Source: Apostichopus japonicus
Taxonomy: Eukaryota > Echinodermata > Holothuroidea > Aspidochirotida > Stichopodidae
Direction: 5' to 3'
Assembly: GCF_037975245.1 (NCBI RefSeq)
Contig: NC_092574.1
Span: forward strand, 6,566,713 to 6,630,712
Length of the DNA: 64,000 bases
Both the position numbers and the translations under genes were made by a program. Shown in pieces: positions 25,943 through 37,900 of this stretch (positions are counted from its first letter, which is position 1; the number at the start of each line of letters is the position of its first letter). Under the pieces are notes generated by a model. That model did no database searches and had not been told where the DNA came from. It was given only the letters and a program-made list of their open reading frames with translations.

Positions 25943-28900
25943 GTGAGTGGTGGTTTCTCTTCATTTACTTCCTGTCTGTTTGGTTTAATTTAATTATATT
26001 AGACTGTTTTGTATACAAGATGCCTACAGCAGTTCATATATTCTAATGTCATTTTTACTAGTGTGAGTGTCCGTTTTTCTTTTGTGACATATACATGCTA
26101 TTTAGGTTATTTTGTGCATGAATGACATTACTAAGGATCACTCGTGGATTTAGCATTATTCAATATTTATTTAATAAAGCATAGAAAAGCATCAAAATGG
26201 CTTAGTAAAGAAAGTTTGTGATTTTACCGACCTACCTGTATTTCCTGTCCCTGAGTCTTTATTATTCTCTGGACTTAATTCTTGTCAGTTGTTTGGACAG
26301 GTAAATCATCATTTCGTCACAATTTTACTGTTGCTGATAAAAACTCACCCTTTTGGGGTTTTTTCCCCCCGCTTTGGAAAGAAAACAACTTCTTATGCTG
26401 AAACTCAAATCTTCACATAATATCTGTAGTTCCACTCAGTTGAAGTAAGCTGTCTGGTAAATTAGTGTTTATCAGACTAGTATGAGATAAACTTTGGTGT
26501 CATTGATGGTGATGGTTTTGGTGGTGGTATCGACAGAGGTCTCAATGATAGAATTTCATACCAACAAGTCAACAAATCTTGAAGATAGAAAGGTCTATAA
26601 ACAATACATTTAACAAGACCCAATCTTTTCTGACATTTAGTTACAATCTGCCATTGAGAAGAGTATCACACTGAAGAGATACAGAGAAGCTTGGATGCTG
26701 TGTCAGCTACTCAACAGCAAAGAAGCCTGGATGAATCTAGCAACAGCAGCTCTCTTGCACATGGACCTTGTCTTAGGTAACAAGTCATTAACCAATCAGA
26801 TTGCAGCATTTTTTAAAAGAAAAAGGAACGGAATATCGGATTCATTTTAAGAAATCCTTGATATCCGACCAATGAAATACTGAAATGACAGCTGCATAAG
26901 TTAGTAACCACTTCTTTAAAATGCAATGTTTTTTATTTTGTTTTGTAAAATTTTAAAATACTTTCTTTTACATTTCTCAAATTATCGACGAAACAGTCAA
27001 GACCGCAACAACTAAAAAAAAAAAGAAGTCAGGAAGAAAAGCTACCCCAAATGCAAAATATACCGATCAGAAAATGAAGAAATATTAAAGTAGTTACATT
27101 TTTAGATAAAACATATTTAAGTAATGAAAGCTCAAAACCTGCTGAAGCATATATTTGTATTTGAGAAGAATAATGCAGTTTTTTTTTTTAGTCCTGTTCT
27201 TTTTAAAAGTTTTTGAGAGACATTGAGAGACTTTGCTAATTACTCAATAAATTTCTCTTCCACAGCAATGAGGGTATATCGACACATCGGGGAAGCTGGA
27301 ATGGTCTTATCTCTCAAGAACATTATGGTCAGTCTTGTGAACAGTTTTTGCTGATAAATCTTATCAATTAAAGGGTGTGAAGACTCTTGCAAAAAGAAAC
27401 GTCTAATGCCGGTAATCTGTCCTAGTTTCGAATGAGGTGTAGTTAAAGAGTTAGACACCACCATTGATCCCAGAAAATACACACACACAGCTTGCTACCA
27501 TCGGTATTTAGACACTAGTGTACAGTCAGTACATACAGCTGCGGTCAACTGTGCGGCCCACAGCACAGTGTACAAACAATACAGCGATGGACATCTCAGG
27601 TCCAGCTAAAGATAACAAGGTATCACGTTTCATTACTGTACTGTCTGCATTTTGTAGCGACACGAACAAAACTTCACTTGCAAGCAACGGAAAGTTAACT
27701 TTTTCAGATGGCCACACACGGTTTGGGGCGAGTCTTCAATGCCTTTAATTGCATTGATATTCAGGGATCAGCAGTGTGTGATCGAAGGATCTGCTTAAAG
27801 TCGGTGCTACATCTAATGTTACATGTACCATATTAAATCAAAGGTACTGAATCTTTTGACTTTTAATAATACAAGAATGAAACGTTTGGTAGAATACAAA
27901 AAAAGAGTGTGGAATGCTCCTTTAAGGAGATTTTAAAGGAAGCTCTGCAAATTGTTGCCAGCATGTTAAATGTTCCTGAGTCACCAAAGTGATTAAGATT
28001 CTTATAGTTAACATTAATAATAATGATAATATATTTATACATTGCTAAATACAACTCTGGGAGAGCAATTATCTTAAGCGCTTTACGAAAACAGCAAGAC
28101 TTTAGTACAGCAAAAATTGAACAAAGGAGCAAGTGGTGGCAAGAAAATGATCTTTTCACATAGGAAGGATAAAAAAAATGTTTAAATGAGATCAAAGGTT
28201 GACAAACAGTTTATAGACTAATAGATTCTTTGTCATCAAAATTTTCGTACAATAGTGGTTACTGGTATAGTTGTGGTTCCTGATGAGTTTGAAGTATTTT
28301 ACTAAAGCTAGGCTACACCATTATGACATAGCCTAACCCCATGCACTGATGTGAATTTGATAAACTGATTTTGTGGTTATTGCTCTTTTAGGGAACAGAT
28401 GACAGGAATCTACTAGCGGGACATCTTGCCATGTTTAGAGAAGATTTCAGTTTAGCCCAAGATTTGTTCATTTCCTCTAGTCGACCGATTGCAGCCCTAG
28501 ATGTAAGTATTCTAGTGTCTTTCTGCTGAATCCAATGCCCAAACTCTCCCCCTCCTGCCCCCACTTCCCTCACCACCTCTTGCCCCACTTCCCCCTCTCC
28601 CACTTTCCTCACTCCCACTTCCCTCATCCCCACTTCCCTCTCCCACTTCCGTAACCCCCATATAACCACCTTTTTCCTTAACAATCCATATCATATTTGG
28701 ATCAGCTGAGGGTTACTGTAATGAACTGTTATTACCATGAATTTTTTACTTCCCTCTACTTCATTTTTTTTTGTTATTTTGTTCAACTTGTACTATTTAA
28801 TGTTGTAGAAACCCGAATAAACAAAACGAACCCATACATTTAATGTGGCCAATACGAAAATTATGAAATACATGTTAAAGATCTGTGAACAAGGCAATTT

Positions 28901-31900
28901 ATAAGCTGTCCATCAGTAAGGACGAGTTTGCCCCTTTAAAAGTTGTGACATCAACACGTTTATGATGTTGCTATTAAACAGTAACAAGCATCGTATACAT
29001 AAACACTATAACACTTAACGCATTCATCTACACGTACAAATCTGAGAAAACGTCCAATTCTTGATAAATATTTTCATACATTGTCCGTTAGTTCGTCGAC
29101 TCCCCACGTCTTGGTTAACGTCTGCCTCGCATTTCATTTCTCGTTTTTCCTCTAGATGAGGAGAGATCTGCTACATTGGGATCAAGCGCTAAAACTAGCC
29201 AAGACTTTGGATCCTTCACAGATCCCTTACATATCTAAAGAATATGCTCAACAGTTGGAGTTTTTGTAAGTTCTTGTCTATGTCACCATACTTGGCACCT
29301 TTAACAATGTAAAAGACTCAGAAGCGTGGCTGTGTATTTGACTATGTCAAGTCACTCTCCATTTCATAACACTTACAAAGTGGTACCCACCACTCTCCTT
29401 GCCACTTTCAGACATGAAAGCTTGGATTTACTGTAGAGCTAATTTTAAAACATTGTTTGGCAGTTCCAGTTCCTTCTAAGACTGTGAAGCCTGTCCGTTA
29501 GGTTTTGTCCAAGGAGAGACCGTTTAATTATGCTGAAAGCACTCGGCATACCATTAAAACCATTAATTGTGTTTATCTTGTTAAACAATAACTCTGCTGT
29601 TTGTGCAACAGTCAGAGACTGCCACTGTTTTCTAAGACGGTAACCGGTAATCTGTCTTAAAAATGTACTTTTAGTCTTTTTGTCTCACTTTAACGTCAGA
29701 GGAATGTTCTAACACCAATTTATTTGTTGGTTTGTATCTACGATGATTTCTTTTATTTATGAGAAGTTGGTTTGTCCAAACAAAATTGTCAAGGAAAATT
29801 TAAAAGTAGACCAGGTTGGTAGCATGCTGGAATTCAAGATAGTTTTGGTTAATTAAAACATATATGCTTCTTGTGATGAATAACTGAAGACGTTATTTCT
29901 ATGTCATTGTGGAAATAAATGTTTTTTTTTGTCATTCTTGTAGGGGAGACTACCCAAATGCACTCACCCACTATGAGAAGGGAATCACAAGCTTGGAGAA
30001 GGTACGTGCAAAGATCGGTAATATTAAGACGGTTGCAAAGTACACAAATACCCATAAGTACCATACTCAATCAGACAAAAGCCATTTTGAAAAAATGTTC
30101 ATTTCCTGTTAAAATAAGGTTTAGTCTATATACCTTTGTCAAAAACATGATGTTTAGTTTGTAGTGATCATTTAAAACCATGAAGAAAGGTCTAGGCAGA
30201 ATATCCAACAATCTGTTGGAATTATGTGCGTACTTTACAAACAAACTAAACTTCCATCTCACGTGGACATTTACTTTTTGGCTGAGACGAGATGTGGATG
30301 GTCTGGTCTGGTTTGACAACCGGCGTGATACCACGGTTAGATTGACTACATGCGAGAGAAATATTATATGTTTGATATGAGCAAGATAAGCTTGATATGA
30401 GCAAGATGAGCAAGTTAAATATTAATGTAAGAGACTGACTTCGGTCAGCTTGCGGCTTTCATAAGCCAATGCGGCTTCTTCGCGAGTTCCTGCTTGCAGG
30501 AGGATCTAATATACATATACATATATACATTGTAACTATAAATTCATGAGGGAACTACAAGTACCAGGAAGTTGAGGTGACTATGATGGAAAGAAAAAAA
30601 GTGTGTCGAATGTGCTAATACCATAAATGCAACCAAGTATTTGAGCGGATCCTTCAATGTAGGGTTGGGCGATATTTGCTTTTTAATGTCACGATAAATA
30701 GAATGTTTGCATTTGAGTCATTAGCAACCAGATAGGTCAAAATGCGAATCAGTGTTTAAAAACTTTACCTTCTGTTATAACGATACTACTGTACTTAGAA
30801 AAATGGCAATTTTCTCTTAAGAAATATTTATTATGCGGTTATCGTCGACCAGGGTAATATTGTGATGCGCCTTGAGGCACCGTTATCGGTGGATATGTCT
30901 GCGCTTTATAAATCTTCAATATTATTATTAATATTATTCAAATATTGATGGACACAATGTTTAGACCAAGTCTGTTTCTATCAGTCATTTAAAAAACACT
31001 TCAGAAAGGTTTAGCAGTGTACGAAAAAGATGGGAAGTCTGTTTATTTAGTTTTTTTGGTTTATTTGTACCTATCAAAAATGTGACATTAATAATTTTGG
31101 TGTCATGATTGATGGTGAATAATATCAGATCCTGTTGTGGTGATAATATTCTCATCTCCCCCCTCCCAACCCCTCCCCCCTCCCAACATCTCCCCTACCA
31201 GGAAAAGGAACATGATGAGAACTGTGCCATGGGGGTAGCCAGAATGTCCATCCGTGTCGGAGACATCAGGAAGGGTGTCAATATGGCTGTGAAGATGCCA
31301 AGCAGATCTCTGAAGAGAGACTGCGCTCAGATCTTGGAGAATATGAAACAGTTTTCAGAGTCGGCTCTGCTCTACGAGAAAGGAGAGTACTACGACAAGG
31401 CAGCCTCGGTTTACATCCGTTGCAAGAACTGGTGAGTTTGATCTATTTTTTGCAACTGGCGCTAACTGTTAACAAAACACATTGTGTATAGTTTCCATAT
31501 CTGTTGTGTTATACAAAAAATTGTAACAAAAAATAAAAAATTTGTAAAAAAAAAAATTGGAAAAATGCTTTAGATGGGTCATTTTGTTACTGCAATGTTT
31601 CCGGGGTAATTTGGCTTTGTTATGTTTGATTTGAAAGGTCATTCAATTGTGTAGAAATTAAGCCTATATTTAAGAATAATTATCCAAAGCAAAAAAGGTT
31701 TTGATTTGCTGAGATACAAGTGACACTTGTCTCCTTGTTTCAGCCTTGAAAGTAGGAATATCTTTCATCCCTCGAAAATCAAATGATTATTGTCATTCCC
31801 CTAATTTGTCAAAGAGTGCTTGACGTTCAGTTTATATCTTACATGTCCATTCCCCCCTTCCCCCCCCCCCCCCCATTGTACTAACAAGGTAACATGGCTT

Positions 31901-34900
31901 GCAGTATCTTCAGCATATAATGTCAAACTGTCTGGTTTACTTTCCAGACAATGCCTTTCAAAGAGTGATAATGTTCTCTCTGAGTCTCTGACATATATCT
32001 TGTCCCACTCCCCCCCTCCCACTCCCCACCCAAGAAACTTTGCGGTTAGGCAAGTACTCAAACTAATGACTTCCTGATGATAACAAAAGTTAACTCTTAT
32101 TGCAAATGAGGGGAGCATTAGTCGTATCTCCCCTGAAAGTGCCTTAGGGGCCAATCTTGAGATAATGATGAGCCAAAATCGATCGTCTATTTTGTGAGGT
32201 GGGAATTAGGCATCATGTAACAAAATCAGAAAAAGTCTTGTTTGAAGTCAACAAACTGTCAGCTGTGTTCTATTTAGCATTAGCATTCTCTTAAGTTGAA
32301 ACTATCAGAACCGTACGGGAATAAGTTGCATAAGAAGAAAACTCAAAAATAAACCAATTTTGGAGTGTCTTATATCAAAGTCCCTCTCCTCTATAGAGTT
32401 ATGAAAATAAGCAATATTTATATCTATACCTTTTAAATCAAGTTGAAAGTTTTTATTTGACCTAATTTTCTCCCCCTCCTTTATCATGAAAGGTCAAAAG
32501 TTGGCGAGCTCTTACCCAAGGTGACCTCTCCCAAGATACAGATACAGTATGCTAAGGCCAAGGAAGCCGATGGCAGATATGAAGATGCCATGAAAGCTTA
32601 TCAGAATGCCAAGGAATGGGACAGCGTCATCAGGTCAGTGCCAGGATTATACTATATGTTGTTTAGGCTGAGTTGAATGTATGTGCAAAACTCTTTATGA
32701 TTAGCACAAGATTATTCACACAAGTCAATTGTAATGATTACAACTGTGTGATTTGATCTACTAGAGACAAAAATGTATTGAACATGGCTTCTTTTATGTC
32801 AACAGCTGGACCCTTATCTTGTATCAAACATCCTCCTTGATGAAGTATCTGTTGTTGAAAAGGAGTAGCAATATAAAAAACAAAAGAACATAAATTTAAT
32901 CATTTTGGGCCACCATAATTTAACCCCTCCACCACCCCCCCCCCACTACCAAACCACCCACCCCTCATTCTTTTGAATAAATTGTACCAATCTAACTATG
33001 TATTTTGTGATCTCTACTTGACAGGATATTACTAGAACATCTAAACAACCCAGAAGAAGCTGTGAAGGTAGTCCGGGAGAGTGGGTCGGTCGATGGAGCC
33101 AAGATGGTCGCTAAGTAAGTGAAAAACCATTCTAATTTATCTGTGGTTCTGTCTACACATTCCACACTGCTTTCACTGATGACAAATTAATGAGGGTAGA
33201 CTGCATACCTGAGTTTGCGGGGTCCCTCTTTCACCTCTTGCACCAGGAGTAGGGTAATACTACAGTAAATACTCTCCTTCACCGACTCTTAAATGTCTTC
33301 ATGGATTTTTCTTTTGACAGCTTTTTCATGAAGCTCAGCGATTACTCTTCGGCCATCCAGTTCTTGGTTATGTCCAAGTGCAACGACGAGGCATTCCAGC
33401 TGGCACAACAACACAACCAGATGGAAGTCTACGCGGAAATAATAGGTAAATACACTTCAAGAAAGAAGTTGTCTCCTTTTATGAAGAACTGATCACAGTT
33501 CAGTTGCTGTGATCAGCACCAGTTAAAGTTACCGTGACGACTTCGAAGGACATTTGAAACAATTAAAATCTATTCAAAATTACTCGCAAACTTGATGCAC
33601 TGTGCCCAAATGAACAAACTGGAAGTAAGCAACATTTACGTGACATTCCTTCATTTTTCAAACAGGTCCAGATGCATCTCTGGAAGATTTTAAGAGCATC
33701 GCGCTGTATTTTGAGAACGAGAAGAACCACTTTTTGGCCGGCAAATTCTTTCACATGTGCGAGCAGTACCAGAGAGCTCTGAAGCACTTTCTCCGATGCC
33801 CCGTATCGGTGGACGATAGCCAGGCTTTAGATCTCGCCATAGAAACGGTCAGTAGATATTTTTAGTTGAATTGTAGTACAAGTACAAGTCATGTAATATT
33901 TATAATCGAATTTAAAGTGAAATGCTTTGGGGTTTTTTTCACTCAGAAGTTTACTATCTATTTAGGCACCGTGTCCAACGTTCGATGCTGATGGGGCTGT
34001 AGCCGGGCTGCATTGGACATAAATCTTTTGTTGCTGTGCTGTTTCACACAAAAGGAACAGCAGTTTTTTCCTCCTTGTCTATAGAATAATCTATACTGTA
34101 TGATACTGATTCTGCATAGCTGCAGGGAACTTTACAGCTGCTGCAGCTTTTAGTAATAGAAGTTGTTATTCTGCTGTCGTTAGTTACAGGATTAATAGAT
34201 TACTGAGTACGGTTTTTTATTTTAAAGGCAAAGAAATATACAGAAATATGTTATTGACAGAAGAAAAAGCAAAAAAAAAGAAGTAACATTACATCTTATA
34301 ATTGTATGAGAACCATACAGATTTGAAATGAGTACAAATTATTGATTATTGAATTTCCAAATTTGGTTTGTGCATCGATGCAGGTCGGCAGTGCTAAAGA
34401 TGAAGTTTTGACTCATCAGTTGATTGACTTCCTGATGGGAGAGGCAGACGGGATCCCCAAGGATGCCAAATATTTATTCCGTCTCTACATGGCCTTAAAC
34501 CAATATAGAGAAGCTGCTCGGACAGCTGTCATCATCGCTAGGGAAGAACAAATTGCCGGTGAGTTCAAAAGTACTTTTTTCACTGAAGCTTCTGATTTTA
34601 TGAATGGAGGGACTATGCACTTCCCTTTTCAGGGTTTGGGGGTTGGGGGAGGGGTATTCGTTGGGACCTATTGAGAGCAATGCTGTCAGTCAGTTGAGGT
34701 GCAAAGTGACAGTTTCGTACTCTCTGTTTTTTACAACCAACGATTCAAAAGTTGATGACAGTGATGGAGAATCACCTGCCCCATCATGTAATACACAAAC
34801 TGACAAGTTCAGTTGGTTATTTTATTAATGAATTTATGAGAGTAATTATTCACGACTGGCAGTTTGTTATGTTTTCAAGCTTGATAACTTTGAAAGGGGT

Positions 34901-37900
34901 TCTCTTTGAAAAAATGACAGAGGGCTCTTTAATAATAATAATATGTAAATAACACCACAATTTTTTTTTTTTTTTTAAATTTTGCTGGCAGGTAACTACA
35001 GGAATGGTCATGATGTTCTCTTCAGCATGTGTAGAGAACTTCACAAGCAGAAGATTAAGATCCCAGCAGAGATGGCCAACAACCTCATGATCCTACACAG
35101 CTATATCCTGGTCAAGGTAACAGTGGTTCCATTTGTCTTTGTAATTGTTTATATGGGTTTTAATTGTCTTCAAGATCTTTCATTTTTTTTGTTGACCAAT
35201 GAGATCTGTTTTTCCAGACTAATGGCCATAGTGGGCAGTGCCTGCTAATTGTATCTCTCTGGGTGTTAACTGCCATTGCCCTTTGTTACATGTTTTGGGT
35301 ATGTGCAAGTGAGATGCATTGTGTGGGTTAAAAGCCAGTGAGATGCATTCTGGGTATTAACCGTCAGTTCTGTTCTATTTTCTTAGATGCATGTCAAGAA
35401 AGGAGACCACCTGAAGGGAGCAAGGATGTTGATCAGGGTTGCTAACAACATCAGTAAATTCCCATCTCGTAAGTACCGACTGGTAGAAATCGATTGATTA
35501 GTAACTGCTACTGTTATCTCCATGTAATATCTCAATCAGCCGTAGTATCCCACGGGACATTTGATAACAGGGTCATTTGTAAAAGAAGGCGTCCTGGCAG
35601 GTGAAGTCATGTAACCAACTACAGTAACACCTTGGATTTACTCCAGAGTATGACATCGGTTTAAATTGAATTGATATTAAATTAGTCATTCCAGTATGTT
35701 TAATACTTATAATATACATTTATTTTATTTAATCTCTCAGAATGATTTTATTTTTGCGCGGTACTGTCGACGTCAAAGATATACTAACCCTCAACCATTT
35801 TTGGGAAAATGATAGTATAGAACATCCTGTGAGGTCAAATACATTTGACCTGTACCCTATCACAGATATGCTCCTCTGTAGCTGTTATGTGTTCTAATAT
35901 TCATATGTGTGTTCTAAGCAATCATCTGGTGATGATCCTTTTAATTTCTTTAACACAAGCGATGTCATTCTGTTATCTGGCTCCACCATTTTTAATTAAA
36001 TTATTATAGAGGGCGATCTGTCATATCGAAAGTAGTTAACATTCTAAAATTCACTTCTGGTATACCATCTGTCTTGCTACGTTATAAAGATATTCCTTAT
36101 TAAAGGATTGGTTCAGGTGTTTGACATGTCTATTTTGTATGGAAGAGCACAAAAAGACAAAAAGAACAGTGAAGAAACTACCATGATAACATGCTCTGTT
36201 AAGGAGATATGACACTTTGAAGATATCAAAATTTCTTTGAAAATGATTGGTGTAGAAAGACTAACTGTGAGGGTGTGATGTCACATCCTCACTTCCTTAA
36301 CATGTGTGAATATATTTCTTTAAAAATTATTTACATTTTTTAACACATTTGAAAATAATATAATCAAAAATTCTTCAGATGTTTAATCTCAAATACTTCC
36401 TTTGACAAATATGAGATCTCCTGACATATCTTTTGGTTGAAAGTCATGAAATCTCACAAAATATTTAGAGAAAAAAACAAAGACTTTTCAGGAATGTGAG
36501 GATGTGACATCACAGCTAGTCAGATTTCAGCAGTTTCTACACAATCTGGTAAAACTTTAGACTTGAATAGCTCTTTAACCGATAAAGATATTTGAACAGT
36601 TTTTTCACCATTGTGTTTCTTTTATTGTCCTCTTTCATATAACATAAACATGTATGACAACTGAACCAATCCTTTAAGTGATATAATGTCTACACCTTGT
36701 AACAGATATCATTCCTCCTAATCTAAGTATCATCTTTACTTTGTAAGGTCTTAACATATTATTCACCTTCATCTATGAAATCAGTTAACTTTCTGGATCA
36801 TTTCAAATAATTGTTGTCCTCCCCCACCAAGTGGTATTAATTCCTTCCCCCCCCCTTCCCCAACAGATGTTGTTCCTATCCTCACCTCAACGGTCATCGA
36901 GTGTCATCGATCCGGTCTGAGGAACTCCTCGTTCAGTTACGCCGCGATGTTGATGAGACCAGAGTACCGTAATAAAATTGATGCCAAATATAAGAAGAAA
37001 ATAGAGGCCATCGTCAGGTTGGTAAATCCTTATCAATTGAAATAAAATAAAACTGTTAGCAAACTGCTTATCCACTAGAGAGCCTGTGTAGGAGAATGTG
37101 TAAAAGTAAGTTGGCCTGACGTTTCGATCCTAGCAGGATCTTCTTCAAAGGCTAAATGACAAGTAACAGTAACAGAAGGGACAAAAACACGCACAGAATA
37201 CAGACAGGTTAACTTGTCTGTATTCTGTGCGTGTTTTTGTTCCTTATCAATTGAATAGATTTACAATTTTTACACCTCTCCAAAAGTCAAAATTATATCT
37301 TCAATTGGTGCTCCACTTAAGTAAAGATGTTTCACAGGTACAAGCTTGATTTTGCTTAACGTCAGTTTAAAATGTTTGTAAGTTATCACAAATTTAACTG
37401 CTGAAAATAATTCTGAGGACATGGCGGTTAGTTACATGAGAATGTCATACATGTGTGTGAATAAATATTTGTGAGCAGAACTCTGTTTATATAAAAAAAT
37501 GGGGGTGTGAGGGGCGGGGGGTAAGGGGATATAATGGCATTTACAAGATCAGCAAGCATTGACATAAGGGATAAGAGAGGAGTTGGGTGCAGGCTTTTGG
37601 GAGTTTGCAAACCATCATCATCTGAAAGTGGATATCACTGAACAACAGTTCCCCCCCCGTCCCCCCACCTCACCCACTGCCACGTATCCCATCATTCTTC
37701 CAAACAGGAAACCTGATAAGAGCGAGCAAGATGAGACCACTTCGCCGTGTCCTTATTGCAAAACGGAACTAGAAGACACCGAACTAACTTGTCATGATTG
37801 CAAGAATAGCATACCATTCTGCATTGTAACGGTAAGTTCACTGAATACGATATTTTTTTTTTAAACCAAATCACGTCTGAATTTTTTTTTTTTTTAATTT

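Noticed and set aside
28388-28694. Minus-strand Gly/Glu/Val-rich frames
   Set aside because: Antisense to exon 17 and to the C-rich minisatellite; low-complexity.
37018-37025. Alternative exon 28 donor GTAAAT four bases downstream
   Set aside because: It would shift the frame so that exon 29 reads Glu-Thr-stop; the GTTGGT donor keeps the conserved IVRKPD... reading.
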